From: Bacteroidales bacterium
Lineage (GTDB): Bacteria > Bacteroidota > Bacteroidia > Bacteroidales > F082
NCBI GenBank assembly: GCA_015493525.1
Contig: WGCY01000038.1
Location: forward strand, 1-64,000
Length of the DNA: 64,000 bases
Direction: 5' to 3'
The translations under genes were made by a program, and so were the position numbers. Below are positions 10,801 through 20,164 of this stretch, one piece after another (the first letter of the stretch is position 1; each line of letters starts with the position of its first letter). A model generated the notes under the pieces. The model searched no databases, was not told where the DNA came from, and saw only the letters and a list, made by a program, of their open reading frames with translations.

Positions 10801-11654
10801 AAATAGTAAGCATAATCATCGTAATAGTTATGCTGATGATTAAAGTGCCCGGTAACCTTGTTATATTTCCATACCACAGGGCCCACAGCATAAAACAGGA
10901 TATAATCCCCTTTGTCAAACTTGCCATCACCGCCGTCCACAACCTCAATAGGGTTTTCCGTTAATCCCGGAGGACGGGAAATGTTGTTTTTCTCGGGCAA
11001 AACCCCTCCCCCGTTTCCATAAAGCGCAAAATTGGCCGGATTGTCAGTAACGGGGAATCCCATGCTTTTCAAGTCATCATAGGTTAGTTTGTACATTCCG
11101 CTTTTGTCGATGCGTATCTTAAACCAACTCCCTGTAGCCAAAACAGAATTCGACAACAGCAACCGTTTCTTTGACAAAACATTGCCGCTGCCCTTCTCCG
11201 CTATCTCAACATTTACCTGAAAAAAAAGGAGCTTTTCATACTGTTTTTTCTCCGGGTTCCACCGGACCGGCACAAGGTGTACCACGGCATAAGGCTGTTT
11301 GCGGGCAATGGAAAGGTCCACCCGAAGTCGAAAGACCGTATCAGAAAACCGCTTTTGCAAAAGCCATTCGGACGCAACCGGTTCCACCACCGCTACAATT
11401 TTATGGGAAAGGGCAGCTTTCAGCACCACCTCTGCCGAATGGATAGGCATAACCTGAATGAAAGCGGGCAACGCATCAAAAGAAGAAAATGTTGCCCCGG
11501 CAAATGAGAGGCGTTGGAATTCGGTACCTTTTTCCGTCCTGAAATGTTGCATTCCCTGCCAATGAATGGTGTCCGTAACAGCATAATCAACAGCATAGCT
11601 CACAAATGGCAGGGCCAGTGCAAGAAAAATAAATGTGAACTTTTTTATCTGCAT
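7848..11654 (-). CDS. porU: T9SS C-terminal signal peptidase PorU (gingipain-like C25 protease)
   Basis: About 1270 aa from MQIKKFTFIFLALALPFVSYA (listed ORF to 11738); catalytic FNYSGHGGEVGLGHE and TATCEFTRYDNP; C-terminal sorting-like region; next to porV. Confidence 0.93.
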   Translation of the reverse strand: MQIKKFTFIFLALALPFVSYAVDYAVTDTIHWQGMQHFRTEKGTEFQRLSFAGATFSSFDALPAFIQVMPIHSAEVVLKAALSHKIVAVVEPVASEWLLQKRFSDTVFRLRVDLSIARKQPYAVVHLVPVRWNPEKKQYEKLLFFQVNVEIAEKGSGNVLSKKRLLLSNSVLATGSWFKIRIDKSGMYKLTYDDLKSMGFPVTDNPANFALYGNGGGVLPEKNNISRPPGLTENPIEVVDGGDGKFDKGDYILFYAVGPVVWKYNKVTGHFNHQHNYYDDYAYYFLTSGSHPGLRIQKEPVTGTADVEVNSFPDYAFHELDERNLGGTGRTWYGEVYDYAAAEHVFHFDFPHLIKTEKAYLKAVFASKAYSSNMFLIYVDGQLKRTINMPITGNSGYDVGKSGSAQFAFNASDDKLSVKTVFQRSSSSSVGYLDYLDVNAYRQLIFDGGQMEFRNIFSTGNIARYHLRQATDKTRVWDISQPLSPKEMDINQASGKVTFRTKISPYKAFIAFDGTKFYSPEFVEKVENQDLHAVKNIDFLIVAYPDFLGQANRLANFHREKDGLKVYVTTPKKIYNEFSSGAQDVSAIRDFVKHIYDQSDAGKELKYLLLFGDASYDYKDRLPDNTNFVPCWESVNSLNTITSIATDDYFGYLDPGEGAGSSDKVDIGIGRFPVDTPEEAQNAVDKCINYVSNTPKILGDWRNRLTFVADDGDYNRHLNDAETLTKYINRYYPAYGVNKLYLDAFPQVSTPSGQRAPALNEAINSSIDEGTLIFNYSGHGGEVGLGHERFMTIGDINSWTNKDKLTVFITATCEFTRYDNPERVSAGEQVFTNPNGGAIALFTTTRATYASANLALNMAIFRNNMFEKVNGAYPCFGDIIMHAKVLGGDNDKKFVLIGDPALKMAYPKDNAKTTFINSKAVVVGQPDTLKALSKVQVQGEITNNDGQRLNHYTGTVFSTVFDKASAISTLATDPDSRKTTFYVWNSILFKGKAAIKNGVFDFSFVVPKDIAYKFGKGRISYYFDNGKTDGHGYNENIIVGGFDEQAVSDTSGPEIHLYMNDSSFSPGDITHADPVLYARLSDKNGINTTGSGIGHDIIATLDDNPSNSFNLNAYYVADEGDFSKGTVRFQLKGLSDGSHVISLKAWDLYNNSSTAVLPFVVEPSSKLVIEHLINIPNPVTDATDFVFEHNEAGKRLNVDIDIYKLDGRRVKSLQRVLTPAGFTSGRIHWNCTTESGEKISRGIYVYQLKVSLPDGQTKYLRNKLVFIR

Positions 11655-11995
11655 AGAAATTATTTCGATGGCAAATATATCGAATTTGGGATATTTGCCT
11701 GAGGAAAAACGTTCAAAAAAGGGATTTATTATCTGCAAAGAGCCTGTCCGGACGTATTCATCCGGGTTGTTTTTCAGGCTAAATCACCTGAATATGAATT
11801 AAAACAGAGGTGCTGACAAAATAAATTACGATGAAAAATGATAATGCGTATATTTTTCTTATAATATTATTTACATTTGTCCCGTAATAATTAAATTTGC
11901 ATCATCCCGTTGGGGATGAAATTCATTTTCCGGGAATACAATAAATATCACCGGAAATAGTTATACAATCAAGAAAAATTAAGCGTAATAAAAAA

Positions 11996-13432
11996 ATGCT
12001 GAGATTAAAAACGATTTTAATCATTTTTCTGTCCCTGGGCAGCATTATGATTTTTGGTACGTCCTGTAGCCTTTTTAAAGGAAAAAAGGATGTTTCGCGC
12101 ACAACGGGTTGGGCCTATAATAATCCCAAAAACGGAGGTTTTGAAGTAGCACCTTCACAGGAGCAAAAGACAGGACCGGGACTGGTATTTATTGAAGGAG
12201 GGACCTTTACCATGGGGGCAACTGAAGAAGCACCATTTTATGAATGGGACAACCCACCCCATCAGGTAACGGTCAACAGCTTTTATATTGACAAAACAGA
12301 GGTCAGCAATCTGGATTATCTGGAGTATATCTACTGGTTAAAAAGGGTTTATGGGGCGGATTATCCCGCCGTTGTCCAGAAAGCACTTCCCGACACTACC
12401 GTTTGGTTAGATAAAATGACTTACAATGAACCTTTGGTCGAGAATTATTTTCGTCATCCGGCTTATCACAATTATCCTGTGGTGGGTGTCAGCTGGGTGC
12501 AGGCCAACGCTTATGCTTCATGGCGTACAGACCGGGTGAATGAGCAGTTGCTTATCAACGCCGGCTACCTCGATTATGACCCCGACCAAAAAGATGACAA
12601 CAGCTTTAATACGGAAGCCTACCTTGCCGGTCAATATCAGGGCGTTGTGAAACAAAGTAAGAAAAACATGAACCCCGACGGTAAAGGGGTCAGAAAAGTC
12701 AGATATGGCGATGGCATCCTGCTTCCGCACTATCGCCTGCCTACCGAAGCAGAATGGGAATATGCCGCTTTGGGGCTTATTGGAAATACCGATGGAAACA
12801 GAATTGTAGAACGGAAGACCTACCCGTGGAGCGGACAAGGCCTCCGTGCTGCCGATAAAAAATACCAGGGCGACTTTGTGGCCAACTTTAAAATAGACAG
12901 AGGTGATTATATGGGGGTTGCAGGCCATTTGAACGATGCTTCCAGTATTCCAGCCCCGGTTATCTCCTACTGGCCCAATGATTTCGGCCTGTACAACATG
13001 GCTGGAAATGTCAGCGAATGGGTTCTGGACCGTTATAGCCCCTCCGCTTATGAACAGGTTTCCGACTTCTCCCCGTATTATGGCAGTGGCTTTAAAACCC
13101 TTAAACGCGGACCTGATGGAAAGGTAGTGGCAAAAGACAGTTTAGGAAAGATTCCGTTGGTACCACTGAATAAAAGCAGGTTGTCCCAAATGGAGAATAC
13201 GACAGCCCCTCCTGACAAATTTGACAAAGACTTTAAACAATATGGCGTAACCTCCTTGATTAACAGCAACTCAAGGGTAATTAAAGGAGGCTCATGGAAA
13301 GATCCGCCGTACTACCTCAGCCCTGATACAAGAAGATATCTGGATGAAAACAAATCATCTGCCACAGTAGGTTTCCGATGCGCCATGAACCGTGTGGGAA
13401 GTCCCATATCCTCAAAAAAGAAGCGGAAGTAA
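11996..13432 (+). CDS. gldJ: Gliding-motility/T9SS lipoprotein GldJ-like (FGE-sulfatase domain)
   Basis: Lipobox FGTSCS; FIEGGTFTMGA, YRLPTEAEWEYAA, NMAGNVSEWV, VIKGGSWKDPP, VGFRCAM; porU-gldJ-murF neighbourhood. Confidence 0.85.
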   Translation: MLRLKTILIIFLSLGSIMIFGTSCSLFKGKKDVSRTTGWAYNNPKNGGFEVAPSQEQKTGPGLVFIEGGTFTMGATEEAPFYEWDNPPHQVTVNSFYIDKTEVSNLDYLEYIYWLKRVYGADYPAVVQKALPDTTVWLDKMTYNEPLVENYFRHPAYHNYPVVGVSWVQANAYASWRTDRVNEQLLINAGYLDYDPDQKDDNSFNTEAYLAGQYQGVVKQSKKNMNPDGKGVRKVRYGDGILLPHYRLPTEAEWEYAALGLIGNTDGNRIVERKTYPWSGQGLRAADKKYQGDFVANFKIDRGDYMGVAGHLNDASSIPAPVISYWPNDFGLYNMAGNVSEWVLDRYSPSAYEQVSDFSPYYGSGFKTLKRGPDGKVVAKDSLGKIPLVPLNKSRLSQMENTTAPPDKFDKDFKQYGVTSLINSNSRVIKGGSWKDPPYYLSPDTRRYLDENKSSATVGFRCAMNRVGSPISSKKKRK

Positions 13433-13456
13433 TCTTACGAAGAAATGATTAATTTT

Positions 13457-13493
13457 AAGGGCTGTTTCCTTTTAAACGGAACAGTCCTTTTTT
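13457..13493 (+). terminator. Intrinsic terminator-like hairpin between gldJ and murF
   Basis: AAGGGCTGTTTCC...GGAACAGTCCTTTTTT; the U-tract abuts the murF start region. Confidence 0.7.
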
Positions 13494-13499
13494 ATGTAT

Positions 13500-14795
13500 A
13501 TGAAAGCTATTGAAAAAATATATTTTCTCTTCAAACAATGTTCCGGTGTCAGCATCGACTCGCGGAAACTTGTAAAGGACAGTATTTTCTTTGCCTTGTC
13601 GGGAGAAAATTTCAACGGCAACCGTTTTGCCCCTGATGCCCTGCAAAAAGGTGCCGTAGCGGCCATTGTGGATGATCCGGAGTCTGTCCCGCCAAACGAT
13701 CAACGCTATATTCTGGTAAACAATACTTTGGACACATTACAACAGCTGGCTAAATTTCACCGTCAGCAGTTTGATATTCCCGTGCTGGCCATAACGGGAA
13801 CCAACGGGAAGACAACGACAAAAGAATTGTGCAGTGCCGTACTTTCTTCCGAAAAAGATATTTGTGCCACACAAGGCAATTTCAACAACCACATCGGTGT
13901 TCCACTGACCCTGCTGAACATAAAAAAGCACACCGAAATAGCCCTTGTGGAAATGGGTGCCAACCATCCGGGCGAGATTGCCAGGCTTTGCAAATTGGCA
14001 CAACCAACACACGGACTCATCACCAACATTGGCAAAGCACATTTGGAAGGGTTTGGCAATTTTCAGGGCGTTGTCAACACCAAAAACGAACTCTATCAAT
14101 ACATAAAAGATAATAAGGGTACTGTTTTTGTCAACAAAGACAACCCGCTCCTCATGGACCTCTCCGAAGGGATACAACGTACTACCTACGGCCAACCGCC
14201 AGCCGAAGTAGAAGGAAGTATAGAACAAGCCAAACCGTATATTAACATTATCTGGCATCGGAAAACCGGCAATAAGAATATCCAAACACAGCTTTACGGC
14301 AGTTATAATTTCAGCAATGTCATGGCGGCCATTGCAGTGGGGAAATATTTCGGGATTTCAGAGGCAGGCATTGTGGGGGCGATATCAAACTACAAACCTG
14401 AAAATAGCCGGTCGCAACTTTTGCAAACACCAGACAACATGCTCATTCTGGACGCGTATAATGCCAATCCGGAAAGCATGGCACTGGCCATCGGCGATTT
14501 TGCCGCACACCGGTTTACAAACCCGGTCCTCATCCTCGGCGATATGTTTGAATTGGGAACATCCTCCGATGAAGAACACAATAAGGTGGTTGAAAGATTA
14601 AAAGAAACTGGTTTTCAGCATGTTATTCTCATTGGAAAAGATTTTTACAAAGCAGGACTGAACAGCCCTTACCGGAAATTTAAGACCACGCTGGAAGCAG
14701 CACAATATCTGCAAGGCCATCCCATAAAAAAGGCACATATCCTTATAAAGGGATCGCGGGGAATGCAATTGGAAAAAATAATTCAATACCTGTAA
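13500..14795 (+). CDS. murF: UDP-N-acetylmuramoyl-tripeptide--D-alanyl-D-alanine ligase
   Basis: LAITGTNGKTTTKEL, EMGANHPGEIARL, DAYNANPESM, LILGDMFELG. Confidence 0.96.
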   Translation: MKAIEKIYFLFKQCSGVSIDSRKLVKDSIFFALSGENFNGNRFAPDALQKGAVAAIVDDPESVPPNDQRYILVNNTLDTLQQLAKFHRQQFDIPVLAITGTNGKTTTKELCSAVLSSEKDICATQGNFNNHIGVPLTLLNIKKHTEIALVEMGANHPGEIARLCKLAQPTHGLITNIGKAHLEGFGNFQGVVNTKNELYQYIKDNKGTVFVNKDNPLLMDLSEGIQRTTYGQPPAEVEGSIEQAKPYINIIWHRKTGNKNIQTQLYGSYNFSNVMAAIAVGKYFGISEAGIVGAISNYKPENSRSQLLQTPDNMLILDAYNANPESMALAIGDFAAHRFTNPVLILGDMFELGTSSDEEHNKVVERLKETGFQHVILIGKDFYKAGLNSPYRKFKTTLEAAQYLQGHPIKKAHILIKGSRGMQLEKIIQYL

Positions 14796-14801
14796 TTAAT
14801 T

Positions 14802-15863
14802 ATGGAAAAATACACTGCCCTGGGAATTATGTCGGGAAGCTCACTGGACGGGCTGGACATGGCATTTTGTGAGTTTATCAAAGAAAACGGGAAATGGCGA
14901 TATAACATTCTCGCAGCCGACACACAGGCTTATGATGAAGAATGGAAAATGTTGTTGCAGGAAAGTTTTGCGGCCACAGGAGTAAAGCTTATAGAAAACC
15001 ACGTTGCTTACGGACGCTATCTTGGCCGGAAAGCGTTATCATTTTTGAAAAAAAACAAGCTGAAACCGGATATCATCGCTTCACACGGGCATACCATATT
15101 TCATCAACCGGAAAAATCTGTTAGCTTTCAGCTTGGCGAAGGCCAGGCCATTGCAACAGTATCGGGCATAGAGACGGTTAGCGATTTCCGCAACAAAGAC
15201 GTTCAGCTTGGCGGACAAGGTGCCCCACTGGTGCCTGTGGGCGATGAATTGTTGTTTGGAGAATACGATTATTGTGTAAATTTTGGCGGCATCGCCAACA
15301 TCTCGTTTACCGAAAACGGAAAACGGGTGGCCTATGATGTTTGTGCCGCCAACCAGCTACTGAACCACCTGAGCCGGCAAATGGGAAAAGCTTATGACAA
15401 AAACGGAGAAACCGCCGCCCTGGGCAAAATGAACAAGCCGCTGTTTGATGCATTGGACAATATACCTTTTTACAAACAGGATTACCCTAAATCGCTGAGT
15501 AACGAACAGGTAAAAGAATTTTTTATCCCGTTGCTCGATCACTCCACAGCCACGCTTGAAGACAAACTCTACACTGCTGTAAAACATATTGCCCGGCACA
15601 TAGCCTTGGCTGCCCAAAATGTTCAGGGCAGTAAAATGCTGTTTACCGGCGGTGGTGCCCGAAATACCTTTCTTGTGGAGGCCATTCGGAAAGAATGTCC
15701 CAGGAGAACAATTTATGTACCGGATACCCGGCTCATTGATTTCAAAGAGGCGTTAATTTTTGCCTTTATGGGCATCCTGCGCAAAACCGGTGAAACGAAC
15801 TGCCTTGCATCTGCAACGGGGGCAGCCAGAGATTCCTCTGGTGGTGTTATTTTCCAGCCTTGA
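14802..15863 (+). CDS. anmK: Anhydro-N-acetylmuramic acid kinase
   Basis: GIMSGSSLDGLDMAF, DFRNKDVQLGGQGAPLVP, NFGGIANISF. Confidence 0.95.
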   Translation: MEKYTALGIMSGSSLDGLDMAFCEFIKENGKWRYNILAADTQAYDEEWKMLLQESFAATGVKLIENHVAYGRYLGRKALSFLKKNKLKPDIIASHGHTIFHQPEKSVSFQLGEGQAIATVSGIETVSDFRNKDVQLGGQGAPLVPVGDELLFGEYDYCVNFGGIANISFTENGKRVAYDVCAANQLLNHLSRQMGKAYDKNGETAALGKMNKPLFDALDNIPFYKQDYPKSLSNEQVKEFFIPLLDHSTATLEDKLYTAVKHIARHIALAAQNVQGSKMLFTGGGARNTFLVEAIRKECPRRTIYVPDTRLIDFKEALIFAFMGILRKTGETNCLASATGAARDSSGGVIFQP

Positions 15864-15880
15864 CAAGAAAATTTCAAAGT

Positions 15881-16048
15881 GAAGTTGTTTAAAGTTAACT
15901 TGTTGTTTTTGAGTATAGAACACTGTAAGTCAGCAGATAAATAGCTTTTATTGTGTACCCACCTCTACATGCCCCCCAAGAAGAGAACGTTGGAATTTAT
16001 TTGCTGATTTACAATGGCATATCGTTGAATCATTTTTTAAACTTTAAT
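15881..16048. repeat. Degenerate foldback element, copy D of the GAAGTTGTTTAAAGTTAAC family
   Basis: GAAGTTGTTTAAAGTTAAC at 15881-15899; internal inverted repeat CACTGTAAGTCAGCAGATAAATAG / GAATTTATTTGCTGATTTACAATG. Confidence 0.55.
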
Positions 16049-16050
16049 AA

Positions 16051-16086
16051 AAAAATCCCGGCATCTTTATAGAAACCGGGATTTTT
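16051..16086. terminator. Bidirectional intrinsic terminator between anmK and nhaD
   Basis: AAAAATCCCGG...CCGGGATTTTT. Confidence 0.85.
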
Positions 16087-16105
16087 CTTTTCATCACTAC
16101 CGTGC

Positions 16106-17548
16106 CTAATGATGGAATATCAATTCGTTTTGCAACCAATAGGTAAAAATACCGGCAAAATATCCCACGAGGGCAATCCAGGCGATTTTTTTCATGTACC
16201 AGATAAAGTCTATTTTTTCCAGGGCCATGGCCACAACGCCGGCAGCAGAACCGATAATCAGGATGCTTCCACCTGTACCGGCTGCATACGCCAGCAGTTC
16301 CCAGAAAGCACCGTTCACTATAAAATGATGCATAAACGTCGGCTCTGCCGAAGCCACTACCATAGTGTGTGTCATAATCGGGTACATCCCCATGGCGGCA
16401 GCCGTCAGCGGTACATTGTCCACAATAGACGACAACAAACCAATGGCACCGTTGATCAGGTAAATATTGTGCATGTGTTTATCGAAATATTCAGCCATCA
16501 GCTGCAGATGACCGGCCGATTCCAAGGCGGCCACGGCCGACAAAATACCGAGATAAAACAGAATGGTGGGAATATCTACCCGTTTCAGGATCCCCACAAC
16601 CGTAAATTTCCGGCGGTCTTCTTCGGTACCTTTTTTATGAATTACCTCTGTGGTAACCCAGATGACACCCAAACTGAACAACATGCCCATATACGGCGGG
16701 AGATCGGTCAGCTCTTTGAAAATCGGGACAAAAATCAAACCGCCGATGCCCAACACCAACATCAACATCCGTTCGCGCGGCGGAGTATTAAAGCTGTCGG
16801 AATTACTCAAATCGGGTTTTTCCACATGCCCTTTCATGTAAATAGACACTACAGCAAGCGGAATCACGAGGCTCACCAGGCTGGGCACAAAAACCATGGC
16901 CATAATGTCCAGTGCGGTAATCTGTCCGCCAATCCAAAGCATAATGGTCGTTACATCGCCAATGGGCGAAAAAGCCCCCCCGGCATTGGCCGCAATAACG
17001 ATGATACTGGCAAAAAACCAACGTGTTTTCTTATCATCAATCAGCTTACGCAACAAAGCTATCATCACAATAGTTGTGGTCATATTATCCAAGACACTCG
17101 ACAGAAAAAAAGTAATGGTAGCTACTGTCCACAACAGTTTTACTTTATTTGTCGTTTTGATACGGTCGGTGATTACGCGGAAACCTTCATGCTGGTCAAC
17201 AGTTTCCACAATGGTCATGGCACCCAACAGGAAGAAAAGTATCTGCGCCAGATCACCAAGATGGGCAACCACCTCATGGTCTGTAATAAAATACTTCATT
17301 TGGGCAATCAGGCTGACGCCTTCATACTTCTGCTTAAATTCAGCAAGGTCCGAACTTTTCAGAAAGTCTTTCCATGCCGGACTATAGCCGAGATTCAGAA
17401 TATCAGGCAGGCCATAAATATACACAACCCAGATAATAACACCCAGAAGCAAAGCAGACGCAGCCTTGTCCACTTTGATCGGCCCTTCCATTGCAATGGC
17501 CAGATAACCCAGCACAAATACAATGAGCATCAAAATAAATGTTGTCAT
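16106..17548 (-). CDS. nhaD: Na+/H+ antiporter NhaD family
   Basis: 480 aa membrane protein; LLGAMTIVETVDQHEGF, SSVLDNMTTTIVM, NAGGAFSPIGDVTTIMLWIGGQ. Confidence 0.93.
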   Translation of the reverse strand: MTTFILMLIVFVLGYLAIAMEGPIKVDKAASALLLGVIIWVVYIYGLPDILNLGYSPAWKDFLKSSDLAEFKQKYEGVSLIAQMKYFITDHEVVAHLGDLAQILFFLLGAMTIVETVDQHEGFRVITDRIKTTNKVKLLWTVATITFFLSSVLDNMTTTIVMIALLRKLIDDKKTRWFFASIIVIAANAGGAFSPIGDVTTIMLWIGGQITALDIMAMVFVPSLVSLVIPLAVVSIYMKGHVEKPDLSNSDSFNTPPRERMLMLVLGIGGLIFVPIFKELTDLPPYMGMLFSLGVIWVTTEVIHKKGTEEDRRKFTVVGILKRVDIPTILFYLGILSAVAALESAGHLQLMAEYFDKHMHNIYLINGAIGLLSSIVDNVPLTAAAMGMYPIMTHTMVVASAEPTFMHHFIVNGAFWELLAYAAGTGGSILIIGSAAGVVAMALEKIDFIWYMKKIAWIALVGYFAGIFTYWLQNELIFHH

Positions 17549-17680
17549 TTTTTTATTTTTTAAGTATTAAACGGCGCAAATGTATTCATTTGATATTTCA
17601 TAACAATAAAAATTCGTACTAAAAATGTCGTTCAATCCTATTTTATACCCGCTACAGATAAGCATGTGGCCTAAGGCACA

Positions 17681-17721
17681 AAAAAAAGCCCACAGAAATA
17701 TTTGTATCTGTGGGCTTTTTT
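17681..17721. terminator. Intrinsic terminator downstream of the upstream nhaD paralog
   Basis: AAAAAAAGCCCACAGA...TCTGTGGGCTTTTTT. Confidence 0.85.
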
Positions 17722-17737
17722 GTACAAAAGGAATATT

Positions 17738-19183
17738 CTACATATGAAACAGTACCAAATCCTGCAACCAGTAGATGAGGATACCACCAAAATATCCAAT
17801 CAATGCCAGCCAGCTGATTTTTTTCATGTACCAGATAAAGTCGATTTTTTCCAGTGCCATGGCAGCTACACCGGCAGCAGAGCCGATAATCAGGATACTT
17901 CCACCGGTACCGGCAGCATAAGCCAATAATTCCCAGAAGGCACCATCCTGAAGAAAATGATGCATAAATGTGGGATCTGCTGAAGCAGCGGCCATCGTGT
18001 GTGTTACAATCGGGTACATCCCCATGGCTCCAGCCGTGAGCGGAACATTATCCACAACAGACGACAGCAAACCAATGGCAGCGTTAATTCCGTAAATATT
18101 GTGAACATTTGTGTCAAGCCAATGGCTGGCGAGTGCCAAATGTCCGGCAGATTCCAATGCAGCTACGGCAGACAGAATACCCAGGAAGAAGAAAATTGTA
18201 GGAATGTCTACTTTTTTCAACACGCCGACAACGGATAACTTCCGGCGATCTTCAGAGTTTTTCCCTTTGTGAATCAACTCAGTGGTAATCCATATGACAC
18301 TAAGGCCAAAAAGCATGCCCATGTATGGGGGAAGGTGGGTCAATGTTTTAATAACAGGAACAAAAACCAAAGCACCAATTCCCATAAAAAGCAATAACTT
18401 ACGCTCAAAAGGCGTGGTAAAGGCAGCTGTTTCCGAGGCATCTATCTTAGGACGCTCCACAGTTCCTTTCATATAAAGAGAAACAATGGCCAATGGGAAA
18501 AGCATATTGAAAACACTGGGAACAAACACCATGGCAATAATATTGGCAGCCGTAACCTGTCCGCCAATCCAAAGCATGATGGTGGTTACATCGCCAATGG
18601 GCGAGAAAGCCCCTCCCGCATTGGCTGCGATGACAACCATACTGGCAAAAAACCAACGGGTCTTCTTGTCATCAACCAATTTATTTAACAAGGTAACGAT
18701 AACAATGGTAGTGGTCAGGTTATCCAGAACAGCTGACATAAAGAATGTCAGGATACTGATAATCCACAAAAGTTTCACTTTACTAGTGGTCGTAATTTTA
18801 TCGGTAATCAGCTTAAATCCCTGATGCTGGTCCACCGTTTCCACAATGGTCATGGCACCCAGCAGGAAGAAAAGTATCTCACTAATATCTCCAAGATGTT
18901 CGACAATCTGGTTGTCCACCACGAAATATTTCATTTTTTCAAACAGGGTAGCTTCGGGATGAATTTTTACATAGTCGGTCATTAAACAACTATGGCTAAA
19001 ATGCTCCCAGGCATCACTAAATCCCAGAGAGAGAATGTTGGTAACATCGAGCATATAAACGCCCCAAATCACGACCCCCAGCATAAGGGCAGAAGCCGCT
19101 TTATCGATTTTAAGCGGATGCTCCAAAGCTATGGCGGTATATCCAAGGATAAAGACCACCAGCATAAGCGTAAAACTAAACAT
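17738..19183 (-). CDS. nhaD: Na+/H+ antiporter NhaD family, second copy
   Basis: 481 aa, strongly similar throughout to 16106..17548. Confidence 0.93.
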   Translation of the reverse strand: MFSFTLMLVVFILGYTAIALEHPLKIDKAASALMLGVVIWGVYMLDVTNILSLGFSDAWEHFSHSCLMTDYVKIHPEATLFEKMKYFVVDNQIVEHLGDISEILFFLLGAMTIVETVDQHQGFKLITDKITTTSKVKLLWIISILTFFMSAVLDNLTTTIVIVTLLNKLVDDKKTRWFFASMVVIAANAGGAFSPIGDVTTIMLWIGGQVTAANIIAMVFVPSVFNMLFPLAIVSLYMKGTVERPKIDASETAAFTTPFERKLLLFMGIGALVFVPVIKTLTHLPPYMGMLFGLSVIWITTELIHKGKNSEDRRKLSVVGVLKKVDIPTIFFFLGILSAVAALESAGHLALASHWLDTNVHNIYGINAAIGLLSSVVDNVPLTAGAMGMYPIVTHTMAAASADPTFMHHFLQDGAFWELLAYAAGTGGSILIIGSAAGVAAMALEKIDFIWYMKKISWLALIGYFGGILIYWLQDLVLFHM

Positions 19184-19461
19184 ATCTAATTGTGTTTGTT
19201 AAAAATAAGGTTGTTAGTAATCAGCGGCAAATGTAAGGAAAGAATCTTATTTGTTTTTCAGGTTGAAATGCAAATAATACATGGCGTTAATATTTATATA
19301 TCATCTAAATAGCACGGCGGATAATCTCCTGTCCGGAAAGATAATAATTTATCGATTTTAGAGTTTAACTAACAATCTGATGTTTAAAAAAAACAAGATG
19401 GATTGAATTCAACTATACCGCAGCGTGTATTTTTACAACATTAATCTCAAGCACATAAATT

Positions 19462-20160
19462 ATGACTACAGCCATCATCCTGCAACTTCACGAAGCAGCA
19501 CAGGTTCTCGGAACAGGGGCCACCAAGGGAGAAATAAGCCTTCCCATCATCCAACTTGTCATAAAGGGGGGCTGGATAATGGCCATCCTGGGACTGCTCT
19601 CGCTTATAGCCGTTTATATTTTCGTCGAACGGTATCTCGTCATTGGCAGGGCTTCACGCGAGGACAAGAATTTTATGAACAACATCCGCGCTTTTATCCT
19701 TGCCGGAAAACTGGATGCGGCAAAAGACCTCTGCCAAACCAACAACTCACCCATTGGCCGAATGATTGAGAAAGGGCTCCGCCGTCTGGGAAAGCCACTG
19801 AACGACATTAATGCCGCCATTGAAAATGTGGGGAAGCTGGAAGTTTCAAAGTTGGAGAAAAACATCGCAGCCCTCGCTACCATTGCCGGTGCAGCACCCA
19901 TGTTGGGATTTTTGGGAACAGTCATTGGCATGATCCGTGCTTTTTACGACATGTCCATGGCCGGAAATAACATCAACATCGGATTGCTTTCGCAGGGAAT
20001 ATACCAGGCCATGATTACCACCGTGGGCGGACTCATTGTGGGGATTACGGCCTATATCTTTTATAACATATTGGTTGCCCGGGTACAAAAGGTTGTGAAC
20101 ATTCTCGAAATTAGGGCTTCCGAGTTTATGGACCTGCTCCACGAACCCGCAAAAAAATAA
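19462..20160 (+). CDS. exbB: MotA/TolQ/ExbB proton channel family protein
   Basis: LATIAGAAPMLGFLGTVIGMIRAF, MITTVGGLIVGI; followed by exbD and tonB. Confidence 0.93.
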   Translation: MTTAIILQLHEAAQVLGTGATKGEISLPIIQLVIKGGWIMAILGLLSLIAVYIFVERYLVIGRASREDKNFMNNIRAFILAGKLDAAKDLCQTNNSPIGRMIEKGLRRLGKPLNDINAAIENVGKLEVSKLEKNIAALATIAGAAPMLGFLGTVIGMIRAFYDMSMAGNNINIGLLSQGIYQAMITTVGGLIVGITAYIFYNILVARVQKVVNILEIRASEFMDLLHEPAKK

Positions 20161-20164
20161 TCCG

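Noticed and set aside
16109-17563. 484-aa ORF on the + strand fully antisense to nhaD
   Set aside because: Shadow ORF of a well-supported NhaD gene; His/Gln-rich, low-plausibility composition, no recognisable motif.
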